Source: Phallusia mammillata
Taxonomy: Eukaryota > Chordata > Ascidiacea > Phlebobranchia > Ascidiidae
DNA: 64,000 nt
Assembly: GCA_003260075.1 (NCBI GenBank)
Contig: QLIY01000104.1
Location: 1 to 64,000, forward strand
Direction of reading: 5' to 3'
The position numbers and the translations under genes were made by a program. Position 1 is the stretch's first letter, and each line of letters opens with the position of its first letter. The notes under the pieces are model-generated. The model was not told the DNA's origin. It searched no databases and was given only the letters and a program-made list of their open reading frames with translations. Shown here in pieces: positions 34,924-46,920 of this stretch.

Positions 34924-35729
34924 CGCAAGGAATTCAAACAATTCATATGAAGTATGCGGTTACTTTCCTTGGGGCAAGAAGGTGTAAAATTTCACCCGAA
35001 ATGTACTTTAAGAGTCAATTAAAACTCAATTCCCACCTTCTGTTTTGACACTTTGTTCGTTTGCCAAATTACAACGTTTGTTTTCACACTTTCCCATTTG
35101 TTTGGGGTTGTTAAACATAATGTCGTGAAAATTAAAATCAACATTAAACACATGAAACAGAAGTTGCAAGGATTTTCATATTTTATTACAAAAAACAACA
35201 AAAGGAACAAAAAACTGCATTTTGTGAAAAAGATACAAAAAATGAAACGTCTTTCCTGCAAAAAAATACTTTTACAAAATCAGACCGAAAATATTTTGTA
35301 GGCATGAAAAGTGGCACTGGCACGAATTGTGTGAAAATGAAATCAAAAATTTGGTTTGTGTGTTTGACAGCAGCAAGAAAACATGATTGAGTTTGTTGTG
35401 AATGTGTAAAAAATATAAGGGTGGTGACTAAAAAGGTTAATTACGAGCAAATTGAAACATTTTTTACTGACTCCAATTATGCTTTTATGTAATCTTGTCA
35501 TAATAAATACATATTGTTGATACTGGTGGTGAAACGGCATCATTCTATCCACTCATGATCACACAGATTCATGGACAAGCAATAACGGTAGATTGTAATT
35601 CAAGACAACATTCCAACAAAACTATTCGTTCCTCCCTCACAATCTCCCCCGCCAACCCAGAACCTGGGGCTGCTAAATCCAACCCGCGGTTGTTCGACTA
35701 CTATTACGTCACAAGCACTGTTAGTGACG

Positions 35730-35989
35730 TCATAGAACGCTATTGTCGATCAGTGTGTCGGCGCTGTGCGAAAACGGCTCGGGAACACTCAACGTCCTGA
35801 ATACGGTTTGTGGGGTCGATACCCTACTTATGGGGTCAATCGGGGTCCGCGGGGTTAGGGGAATCCCGCATGCGGTGCTAGGGCGCGTTGCAGGGCGGGA
35901 ATTTACCCTAGTGGCCGTGACTGAAGTCATGGGGCCGCCGGAAGATGGGGGGTAGTGCAGGGGTTGAAGGGTGACACTGGGGCGACGAG

Positions 35990-36078
<89 letters not shown>

Positions 36079-38882
36079 ACGCAACCAGTGAGGGGGCCTG
36101 CTACGTAAACCTGCGGTAGAAGTGGGTGAATGTAAGAAAACATGCTAATGCTACTGTTTGAATATGTTGGTTTCAATTTAAAATTGAGATGACAGAATCG
36201 GCAAAGCGGCAAAGTAGTTGCTTTCATCTTAACTTTTGCTTGAAAGGTTACACTGGTTATCTATCGTACTATAAGGGCGTGCGGGCCCCCCCCCCCTTTA
36301 ACTTTGTAAATAAAACAAAGTGCCAAGATTGCCAATGATCATAATGTAACAAATGTAGCGAATTTTGACAACAAAAAACTGCAAACTGTCGTTTAATCCC
36401 CCCCCCCTGTGGCCCGATGGGGCGAAATGATTGGTCGGTGCAACAACGATTCTGTCGTCACGAAGGGCTGATGACGTCAACGGTTTTGGATGGCTTTCGA
36501 CACGTGTGAGTGGAGCCAGTTCTGTAAGTTCTTGGTCGCTTTGAACCGATTCTCCTGAATTTGAAAAACGTAAATTTTAAGTCTAGAAATTTAATGAAGT
36601 GTATTTTTTTCAGACAAAATAAAGACTTGTAGGTGTCAGTTCCATTTAGAGTTTTGTTCAAAAACGAAATTAGTTCACAAAAGCAAGCTTTAACTTTGTA
36701 AATAAAACAAAGTGCCAAGATTGCCAATGATCATACTGTAAGAAATGTAGCGAATTTTGAGAACAAAAAACTTCAAATTGTCGTTTAATTTTTTTTCACG
36801 AACCTTCCCCGCTTCTTCCGGAAGCTGTTAACTTCCGTCTCCGCTCAGTTTTTGGGGCAACCACAAAAACTTGGGTGTAAAGAATCGCCCCAATGACGCA
36901 ACCAGTGAGGGGGCCTGCTACGTAAACCTGCGGTAGAAGTGGGCGAATGTAAGAAAACATGCTAATGCTACTGTTTGAATATTTTGGTTTCAATTTAAAA
37001 TTGAGATGACAGAATTGGCAAAGCGACAAAGTAGTTGCTTTCATCTTAACTTTTGCTTGAAAGGTTAAACTGGTTATCTATCGTACTATGAGGGCGTGCG
37101 GAGGCAAACGCTTTTAACTTGCAACAACCTTAATATGACAGAAATCGAAATTCACACAGTGCTAGTTTTTCGTGTAAAGTCGGTTTTGCATCGTGATTTT
37201 TTTGCATCGTGAGTTTGTGATTATTTTTACAAAATTTGACCACTTAAATGCAAATGTCTTAATTTTGGTTATTTTTTATCAAAACATCTTCATTAGAACG
37301 ACAACTTACCCATAAATTCGTCCAGTGTTTAGACAGGATTGCAGGTGGGAGAGATCTTGCCGGATTCATGCTTGAACCAGTTAAGCGACCCTGCATATAG
37401 AAATCATAGGTGATTAATCAATGTTGAAACAAATTCGAAACGAAAATCATCCGGTAATGTAACAAGTCTAGTATCTTGTAATGTAGGCATTTTTTCCAAC
37501 ACTTTTAGGCAATAACTGTATAGAATGGACACAACATGTCCACAAAGGTTCTACTTCAAATTGACCGCAGTGCGATTCGAACAAAGGAGACGATTTTAAC
37601 ATTCCTAATTGTACAGAACATAAATATATCAACGGTAGAACACGATTTAAAATCGTTTGGTACAATAGCTTGCGGTGGGATTCGAACCCATGACCCGAGC
37701 CTACCTAAACATTTTTAGCCTAAGTTTTAATGTGAGAAAACTTGTAAGCAGCTTTATAGGTTGGAACAGTAACATTTCTAATGTTCTTTTTTGAACTTCA
37801 CCTATACTTGTTACGTCCCGTCCCAACTAAAGTTAGGGTCCCAACAATTCGCGCAATAGTTAGACTTGTGTTCTTACACCAAGCGAAATATTTAAACTTA
37901 CCGCCCAAAGACAGTTGGCAAGGTACGCAATGCCCACAGGGAGCGCTGAAGAGCCGAGTTGGGATTTGCTGGTTGCATACGTTGCTAACCACGTGACCGT
38001 TAAAATGACCGTCTGCATAATCTCAATTCCAAAACCCTGCAATGGCTGAAGGGCGCCATGGAGTTGAGATACTGCATTGAGCTGCTGTTGGTTGGCACCC
38101 CCCCCCCCGAGTTGGGATTTGCTGGTTGCATACGTTGCTAACCACGTGACCGTTAGAATGACCGTCTGCATAATCTCGATTCCAAAACCCTGTAAGGGCT
38201 GAAGGGCGCTATGGAGTTGAGATACAGCATTGAGCTGCTGTTGGTTGGCGGGAATCATGCTGCAGATAAAAACAAGTGAGCTATAAAGAAAATAAAAACT
38301 GAGGAAAAATTGTTCAATATAAAATCAAAGTCATTAAAATGTTTCAATACCTTTACTTATAAAATTCGTTTTTTTTTTTACTTTTGTACATCTTGCGTAA
38401 AATTTTCGAAAGCACTTAAATTAACAGAAAATTTTACAAACGAAGTGAGTTTATCGCCAACATATAACCCTTAAGACTAAACACATCCGACAATGTATTA
38501 AACATTCTCACCGACTCCAAACAACCAATCAAACATGTTTATAAAATCTGACTAGCGATATTCAAATAAACAACGAGAGAGAAGTAAACATTTGTTTTGC
38601 AACAATTAACTGGAAACAAACAAATTGTCATCTGCAATATATAAAGGATACTTACGTAAAGTTACTCGTTGTGATGTAAACAAACGATTATCGTTGCTCA
38701 CTTGTTAATCGATTGTTTACGTCACAATTTGTAACTTTATCGCAGCTTGACATACGATGTTTATGTTTCATACGATCTTTGTGTGTGTTTTGAAAGCTTA
38801 TTTACTTTATGTCAAAGCAGTTTAAAACTTCCCACATAAGACAAATCACACAACAATATGTGTCGCAAACGTTGGTTATTTT

Positions 38883-38956
<74 letters not shown>

Positions 38957-41900
38957 ATAGCACTGAATGCGCGTAGTACAGTGCACGATAAACAAAAGAA
39001 AAAATAATTGAACGCAAGCAAGTCACAATGTATCAGAATAAAAATACAATTGCCAGAAGAGCTCTGTAAAGCAAACTTTTGTGCGCACCGCTGTGGAAAG
39101 AAGCTGCAAGTTACCGTTGCCACTGACAACAGATTACGAAACGTTTGCTGCATGTGGAAACAGCGCAACAGGTTAAGTTCGCAAACCACCCAACCTCTCG
39201 CGCTAGTTCGACAATTTCACCACGTGACCTAACGCGCGAACCGAACACAAACAAACGATTGCGACCAAAATCCGCTTCGAGAGGAAACTCGCTCGAGTGC
39301 TCTTTTCCGCGCAAGACACTTATCACTGTGACGTCACAATTGAAGTTTGCTTTTTGTCGGGGCGTGCACGATTCGCGCGAGCGATGGACGTCGGTCAGCG
39401 GGATTCCTTGACCTTTGAACCCGCGTGACGTGAATCAAACAGGTTTAAGAAAATTACTAGCTTGAGTTACATACAAGTCTCATTGGACAAGTTGTGCCAC
39501 TGCAGAAAGTTTGTGCAGAACGAATGCGATAGTAAAGGCCTTTAACACGAAACTGAAACTGAAACTGGAAATTGCGCGCATATTAGTCGCAAGTCACTGA
39601 AGTTTAGTTTGTTTGACCATCAAGACGTTGTCATTTAGGGATGACAAACACATCCATTTAAGCTATGGGAGAATGGCCTATTTAGGACTGAAGATAATTA
39701 TTTTTTGAAGGATTTCTACACAAAACCACAAGAGCGGACAATTGCATAAATACGGGTTTCAAAGTAAAACGTTTTTATTTATTTCTAAAAAGAACAGAAA
39801 CGCTGCGGGTTTGCATCCTAAACATCCCATCCCACCATACTAGGTTGTATCTTGGTGTTGGCAGTTGTTTGGAATTTGTCTCCCAAACCGCAACACAGAA
39901 TTCAAACAATTCAAGAAAAACCGCAGGGACCCGAGCACAATAACGTGTCCGGTGGAGGGCATTACCACACAATAACGGAACCGGTGCAAGGTTTTACCGC
40001 ACAGGTGCACCAATTTAACATGACAGCGTTTCAAGCGATCGGGTTACAACGCAACTACAAGCACGCATGGGTAGATGTGAGCGATGGGGTAAAGCAAAAA
40101 TGTTTCTAAGCTGGACAAATTTATCAGCCGAGATTAAGTTGTGATTTTGATGATTTGGGAGAAACGCATAAAAAGCTGTTGCATATTTTCACAATCCTTC
40201 TGCTGTATAAGTGAGAGAATTGCAAATATAGTTGTAATTCACGTATCGTTACACGCTGGACTTACATCACAGGTTTTCCTAGCGTTGACTTGTGACAAAA
40301 AAAACGAGTTTTATCTGACAAGTTAACCTACCACTCGAACAACGCAACCAAAATGAATGAAAACGAATCTCAACATTGAACTGAGAACATTTAATGTATG
40401 GAAATGATTCCACCAAAGACATGACAACGAGAAAAAAAGCCTTTTCTAAGTAGGCAGTTATCGAATAAAGCCATGCCATTGGCCAAAGATTTGCGGCACC
40501 CAAAGAGGAACGAAGAAGAGATAAGTTCAAACTCCTATTTCATGAATGTAAAAAGTCCAGGTTGTTACATAACCACCACTGTGTTTAGTCATGCACAAAC
40601 CGCCGTGTTGTGCGTCGTGTGTTCAACTGCCTTGTGTCAACTAACTGGAGGAAGGGCAACGCTCACAGAAAGTTGTTCTTTCAGACGAAAGGAGAACCTC
40701 ACAAACTGTTAAACAGATTTTTCTCATCTGTGTCATCGCGAAAAGATTCAGTGAAGCAACGCACCAAAGCAGAGTGAAGACAAACTAATGGGCTGACCCG
40801 ATTTCCTCGCAAAGTTTTACAGAAGGTGATGGATGGATTTTAAGCGCTACATACTTCACGCATGGGCGGTCAAGCGTTAAGCGGGTCAACGATCAAAGCT
40901 GGTTACTATGGCGACGAACAATTTACGTCAATCAAACTTATAATGCTTGTGCACAGGTGTAACGGTTCGAAACAAAAACGATTTGGAATGCCTCGAGATT
41001 CGTCGAGATTTTAAAGGTTTGACCGGACAACCACAATTGCAACGTTTGTTTTTGTCGATTACCATAAACATCTCTGCGCTGCATTGTAAGATCGCATGTC
41101 CACAAAATACACAAGACATGAGACGAATTTTAACCACCATAAATAGGTCCGGACCCAAAGCATAAAAAGTGAGATTAATACCGATTCCACTCTGGGTTTA
41201 AGTTTGTCTCAATTCTCAACCGTTCAACAACTGTTCTCATACTTTATGCTGGTGATGTACCGAATAGATAAGTTGAACCGGAGGACCGAAATCGAATATT
41301 CGGTACATCACTACTTTATACAACAGTCTAAAGTCGGCTTGGATTCGGACATATTTTGATTGAAAGAAATTGTAAATATTTTTTGTTCAGTTTTTGATCC
41401 CAAGGACATTTTGAACATTCTTGATCGTTTTTTCGACTCACCCGTAACAGAGCGCCACAGCACTGAACGATCCCGTCATCTGAGCAGCAGCATACATCGC
41501 CGCCTTCAGGGGTGTCACGTGACCAGCTATCACCATAGCAACCGACACGGCCGGGTTCATGTGCGCACCGCTGATGTGCTCGAAACACTGGATGAGCGTA
41601 GCGTACGCGAGAGCGATTCCCACGCTGGTCTGTTCGATAAAATGAGAATTGATTAACTTGAGTTTTATCTTGCAAAATCATAATTGCAAAGGAAGAACCT
41701 AAGAGTCGGGAGTGAGATTCGAACCCACGACAGTAGAGTTCAAAAGGCTGGCCATGTACAGATTTACAAGTTTGCCACAAAACGTAGTTTTAAAAATTTA
41801 CAAAAAGACGTTCGTGTACATGTGCAGGTTGTTTTTTATAATGTAGTAAAATTACTGTTTGCCAAAAACATTTTTTTTCAGAATGTAGAAACCCTTTTTG

Positions 41901-42486
41901 TGTACATTCGAATTAAAGTAATATAACTGTTTGTTTGTTTTTTGCAACGGACGAAATGCTTGCAATAAAACCTAATGCCAAAATCGTTGTTTTCCTTTCA
42001 ACTTTATTCACCTGCAAATCGTTTCCTGAAATTTCGGCTCTTCTGCCTTCAGCAAAATTTTCAGCTGTGAACAAATTTATGTTCAAATTTAGAAACACCA
42101 GACATGGCAAATAGCCAAATCAACATATAACTGTCACAAAATGTACATTAGATGCATTTTACTGTTACGTTTCGAACAAACGCTATTGTGATTATTATTA
42201 TCAGTGTAAGATGAAAAATTTACATCAAGTAAAGGATTACTTTTAACACAAAACAATTATCCAAACACTTTTCCCACTAACTTGTTGAAGCCGTTGGCAT
42301 CATGTTGGTAATGCAGACGATGAACATGAAAATAAAAGTCGCCAGAAATTCGGCTGCCGTCGATCTCCACAAATCTACGTCACGAAGCTGGCGTTTCATC
42401 ACCTCGAGCGCCCACTGGTGTTTGCTCATTCCACCGGGACGCTTGTCGATCACGTGATCCGACACGTGACTGGGATGTGGGCCCAT
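35730..42486 (-). CDS. Aquaporin (classical water-channel type)
   Basis: Membrane channel of the MIP family. Exons on the minus strand: 42486-42282, 42064-42012 (53-nt micro-exon), 41629-41442, 38259-37902 (205 nt when its allelic repeat is collapsed), 37390-37310, 36927-36804, then 36554 into the C-terminal tail, which ends with a stop at 35730. Junctions are GT/AG and phases agree. The two pore loops are [13 protein letters not shown] (NPA at about 111-113) and GSSMNPARS (NPA about 226-228, followed by the conserved arginine). The first transmembrane helix is [14 protein letters not shown]. The tail is long, rich in Ser, Thr and Pro, and interrupted by C-run gaps, so its full sequence is unknown. 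The motifs fit water-selective aquaporins (AQP1/AQP4 or big-brain-like), not aquaglyceroporins. The ATG at 42486 lies just after a ttcacag acceptor-like site; a 5'-UTR exon near 43050-43150 with a GTGAGT donor is possible. Confidence 0.94.
35993..36078. other. 86-nt C run in the aquaporin tail
   Basis: Pure C run inside or beside the last aquaporin coding exon. The sequence right of it (36079 onward) repeats at 36896. It gives a false polyglycine stretch in translation. Confidence 0.75.
36079..37101. repeat. Scrambled allelic contigs at aquaporin exons 6 and 7
   Basis: Two small pieces, 36079-36285 and 36297-36397, are bounded by C runs (36286-36296 and 36398-36407). They are near-identical to 36896-37101 and 36689-36789. 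They stand in the wrong order relative to the main path, splitting the tail exon. A partial second copy of exon 6 lies in the first piece. Confidence 0.85.
37671..37705 (-). repeat. tRNA-like B-box fragment
   Basis: On the minus strand it reads tcatgggttcgaatcccac, like the T arm of a tRNA, without the rest of a tRNA. It is a probable SINE remnant in an aquaporin intron. Confidence 0.4.
37956..38250. repeat. Allelic overlap inside aquaporin exon 4 (C run 38098-38108)
   Basis: Copy A 37956-38097 and copy B 38109-38250 encode the same helix segment with one visible residue difference (QLHGALQ against QLHSALQ). Collapsing restores the reading frame through to the next exon. Confidence 0.9.
38657..38740. 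repeat. Imperfect palindrome, arms about 33 bp
   Basis: Left arm aaagttactcgttgtgatgt with aaacaaacgatta and right arm taatcgattgtttacgtcac with aatttgtaacttta are inverted copies around a loop of about 15 nt. It is a likely minimal hairpin element in an aquaporin intron. Confidence 0.65.
38887..39070. mobile_element. 70-nt C run next to a broken hairpin-element copy
   Basis: After the C run (38887-38956), catagcactgaatgcgcgta and agtacagtgcacgataaaca are the reverse complement of the start of the element at 44625. At 39034-39070 ataaaaatacaattgccaga and agagctctgtaaag match its other arm. The gap lies exactly at the repeat, as expected where assembly stopped. Confidence 0.65.
41707..41740 (-). 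repeat. tRNA-like B-box fragment
   Basis: On the minus strand it reads gtgggttcgaatctcactc, like a tRNA T arm. No full tRNA structure surrounds it. Probable SINE remnant in an aquaporin intron. Confidence 0.4.
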
Positions 42487-42704
42487 GTGCTGTGAAGCGT
42501 GAACACTGATTAATTGTCAGAATACGATGATTTGTTGATTTTTATACTTGTAACTTTTTGACTAGTAATTCATTTTACCTCGTTAGTGGATTATTTGTTA
42601 AATAATGTTTTGCTTTTGACCAACTGTTCATAAAACAAAAACGATCTGTTATAGTAAATCAGTTTAGACAAATAAAAAACATATTTACTTGGCATTTCAT
42701 ATGA

Positions 42705-42895
42705 TTTAACGACCAGTATAACGGCGTAAACAGACGCAAAAAGCGACATGCTTTATTATTCAAACATTAAGGCAAATACTCATGCCATCATCAGTGATAT
42801 GAGAGTGCCACATCAGTTACATCCGCATGTTGTTTTTTATGTCTATTTGGGCCGTTAAACTCGTCATCAAACTTATGAACAGATCCATGTACAAC
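42705..42895. repeat. Dispersed repeat with inverted-type ends
   Basis: The ends contain gatttaacgaccagtataac and, inverted, cgttaaactcgtcatcaaac. The right part matches 25890-25935 in reverse. Probable short transposon. Confidence 0.5.
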
Positions 42896-43465
42896 GTTCA
42901 TTTCATGTTTCTGATATATTGGTGCAGTAAATAAAACCAGAAACCAACTGTTTTAGTGCTTCATTTTTACTCTCCCGCCCTAAAGAATCAGCGGATTTGC
43001 AAAATTTACACAAAGTTACAAGTCCCAAATACAAGTACGTCCGCAGCCACTCACCGAATGTTGGAGTTTTCCGTTCAAACTTGGCTTGTTTTGTGAAGTT
43101 TTAATCCGCGCTTAATCCGGTGTTGAGCCAACTCTCATGCCGTGCTCAACCAAGTGAGACCAGTACAGGTTTTGCTTTACAAATTTTCAGGTTTAATCTA
43201 CAGTGCTATGATCTGAATATCACAAACTTGGTAAGTTTGAGCAAACGAATGAAGATGAACTATACATTTGAACATGAAACCTTTATCTACTAATTCCAAT
43301 CATGTAAATCACCAGCTTTGACTGAATTTACTTTGGCTAAACGTCAGGGCAAACACTAAAAAACAAATCTTTGTTTTCCGAGTTTGCAAAAGCGTTGAAA
43401 GCATTTGTAACTGAATCAACACTTTACTTTTCTATAATCTTGATAAGTCTTACAAGTACTCTGGT

Positions 43466-43667
43466 ACATTAAAGGTCAGGTATTTAACCAACATCACCAA
43501 GCAAGACAAAAAAAACACAACTTAAAGTTCAGTTAAACAAATCGCCACAAGTTTTGCCACATTTCCCCCCCCCCACATTAAAGGTCAGGTATTTAACCAA
43601 CATCACCAAGCAAGACAAAAAATAACACAACTTAAAGTTCAGTTAAACAAAAAAGTTTTGCCACATT
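43466..43667. repeat. Allelic overlap around a 10-C run (43565-43574)
   Basis: Copy A 43466-43564 and copy B 43575-43667 differ by a short indel and few SNPs. Confidence 0.85.
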
Positions 43668-44624
43668 CTGGTTCGGCCCACTTAGAGCCATTTCACGCAT
43701 GAACGGTTTCGACCAGCCAAAGCAAGTTTGGGGAGGCAGGAAATGACCAAAAGTTTTGTCGCTTTCCTGATTTGAAGTGCTTCACCACAAACAAGGTGCA
43801 AAGATGAAGTTTCTAAATCTCAGAGTGTTAACTTTTCCCTGCAACACTAATCCAAGCAACACATCGTGGTATTTGCTAAAGGTTGACCTGACACTTCAAA
43901 TCGTAATCAACTTGCGACAAAATTTGGGAGCTGTTAACAAAACTTATACCAGTTTATCAAGCTCGTTTTCAACTCAACAACTTTTGTCAGATGTCGGTCT
44001 GCAATATATATATCAGGTAACTCTATTGAACTTGTTATAACCTACTTCCATTAAACCTTAGCGGTGTCGTTTAAAATACGTTAAACAGACAAACTAAAAG
44101 ATTTATAAATTCTGCAACTACAATCTGATTTGAACATCATACTTGGTTTCTTGCTCTACCACCAACTTCACTAAAATATTCAACAAACGAACAATCCATG
44201 AATTCCAGCAAGTTCGGTTAGAGACGTCCAACAAACGATCTAACAAACAACTTACGTAACAATGACACGTCGCGCGAAACACTAACAATCGAACAATTAA
44301 ACGACGTTTCACATTTCATAAATAGACGCTCCCCTACACCGCGCATTCCACAATAAAACAATTAAAACGCGAAAGAGCGAAAGTTTGAGAACAAAGCTAG
44401 CCGCGATTTCGTGGTTCGGAGCTGACGGCGACGCCCGAGGGCAAAATAATGAGAAATTAATGAATCTGTTTTCGCTGTTTCAACAAAACGAACCCCGCTT
44501 GTGTACAATAGCATTTATATGCAGATATTATTGTGATATCTATAACACAATGCGATGAAGTGGTAAACTTCGACTATATGGTAGCCGGTGTATCCAATAT
44601 ATGCGATTTGTTTCTTTTTTTCCT

Positions 44625-44765
44625 TTGTTTATCGTGCACTGTACTACGCGTTTTCAGTGTAATTTACCCTGATGAAGGCGACCTGTATAGGACGTCGCAA
44701 CGTCGGAATAAAAATACTTTTGCCAGAAGAGTTCTATAAACTTGACGTTATGCCTGGAAGCAATA
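44625..44765 (+). mobile_element. Hairpin-family element, copy with ctgatgaag core
   Basis: It contains tttatcgtgcactgtactac, ccctgatgaaggcgacctgt, ggacgtcgcaacgtcggaat and then gccagaagagttctataaac and tatgcctggaagcaata. Here the core reads gcaac where other copies have gaaac. Confidence 0.7.
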
Positions 44766-46846
44766 CAATATTTGCACAGTTGACCTTAACATCGGTACCA
44801 TGGTGAAACAGATACATGACGATATACTAGCATATAAAACACTGTCGCATTTAAGCTTAATATTCCCAAGTATTTTGAGAGAATTGTAGGAAATATTGAT
44901 TTTTACCAGATAGTAATGGGACTTCACTCTAACAAAACGCAACATAAACGTTTTACGTATTGACTCTTATTGTGCAACTGCAAACAGTAATGGGTAACGG
45001 TCGAAAATTTTGCAAGCACATCTCACAATTGTTTTCAATAAAACGCTACGTTGTCCTCCAATTGACTTCATAAGTCGAAGTCCGGTGTTTCCGAAATATA
45101 GGTGAACATCTGACAATTTCTTTACTTTGCAACTGGGGGATACCGAAGCAAACTGATTCTGTTTCGGATAAACTAAGTTTGGTTTTATGACATAACATTA
45201 ATCTGCAACCAAATTGCATCCCTTAAATTTCACCTCACATGCACACCTCCCCTTCCAAACCATAATGTTACACTACAAACTACACTACCTGGACTGCTTG
45301 GACGAGCGAAGGTTAACTACTTTATTACTGCAGCATTTTCTTCTTCCAAAACCCCATCTGTGGGTGCGAAGTTGTGTTGCAAGGATAATCTTAACAGCAG
45401 AAGTCAACGTTCATGGACAAATACTAAGACTTCTTGCAAACAAGACAATAAGCTTCGATACGAATCTTCCTAAGTACTGCTTCACTTACAGTCTTGCGTT
45501 ATCTTGCTTTCAAGTTTAGAAAAAAAAAACTGTTGGAAAAATCTTGTACAGCGCACAAACATGTCCCAATCGTTATAGATGATGTAAAATAAACCTTTCA
45601 TAGATTACAAAATTACTCGCGCTTTTTTTTTCTTTCGGTCGAAACACTTTATCCGAAGTCAAGTATCTACTACACCTTCATTTACGGCATAATTTGCACA
45701 ATTTAGGGCTCAAAATTTTAAATATTTGAATCTCCAATTCCACTACAACCAAGTACGAACCCATATTAAGAAGTTGTCCTCGCCATAACCAGCCCACTCG
45801 CCATACGAACATGCCCAATTGCCCAAACACAAGGACCTTCTTCTGAAACACAAAAGAAAATTTCTTCGTGCACTCGTCACGGTCCATTTGTCACCGTTTC
45901 GCTCTATTGGCGACGCAGTCTAAACACTTGAAAGATTGCAGCAGTTAAGATAAAGACTTGCCGAGTGCGATGTGAATACAAAACATATAAAGTGCTTAAA
46001 GTTTGTTACATTATGTTCAAGTCAAGTTTAAACAAACGTTTTGCTCTTTTGAAAATCAGTGACAATGAATCTAATATCAAGTAATCTAAACCGAAACGCC
46101 ACGGAGTTAGAATAATGAAATGTAACACTCTAACCATTTACTATTAATACATAAAAACGACAGATACGCAACTCAAGTGAGAGTCTTAGAAGGCAATCAA
46201 CGTTTTGGTTTAAGTTGTTCTCGACAATACCAAAAAAGTATATTTTCGACTCTACGTCTTTATTTACTTTACATGCTTTTCCAGAATCCGTTGACTTCTA
46301 AATAAGTCCTTTACTAACGCTTGCAATGTAAGGCACTGTTATAAAAGTTAAAATACGCTACAATTCATACTACACCTCACTAACAGAAGCATGTGCTGGT
46401 ATATAACAGCGCAACACACCAAGTCACTGATTCCGAAAGCCCAGCAGCTAACAGTCATAATAACTTTTCGTGTCTTCACTCAATCAGCCACATTCCCGCC
46501 CCGCCATAACGCGAAGAAGGCGACTGGCCGGCGTAAAGCAAACAAGACGAGGGAAATGGTTTGATTGATTTTTAAGCTCTGTACAAACTGATAAAACCTT
46601 TTCCGATCATCACATGATATATTTGCCGGCTGATAATGGTTTGAGGTGTGGAACCAAATACATTAGAACTTCATTATAATAGAGCGCGTTTTTGTTGTGG
46701 AGTGTAAGAATAAAACTCAGGTTATTTGGTAACAGTGAAATAAATCTTTGTTATGCCAATCGCACAAATCTAAAAATATGAAATTTAAATGGAAAGGTTT
46801 TCTTCGTGGTGCAGATATTTGCACACTTGTGCAGATGTATTGTACC

Positions 46847-46920
46847 CATGGGCGCCGCCACGTAGGGGCAAGAGGGGGCACTTGCGTATCAGCATGGGAG
46901 TGCAAAAAAATGTTAAATTG
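46847..46920 (+). mobile_element. Truncated copy of the hAT-type element seen at 3710
   Basis: The start catgggcgccgccacgtagg followed by ggcaag matches the left end of the element at 3710. No right end or target duplication was found. Confidence 0.6.

Larger units (their letters stand above)
32265..35729. other. Intergenic region between DEPDC1 and the aquaporin
   Basis: No convincing gene. It contains a 25-30 bp tandem duplication (about 33148-33205, unit with atgctgcgttgcgtaattta) and three junction blocks. Long open frames here are AT-rich and show no domain. Confidence 0.6.

Noticed and set aside
45214-45519. 101-residue open frame on the plus strand
   Set aside because: No domain, no splice partner and composition like other chance frames in this gene-poor stretch.
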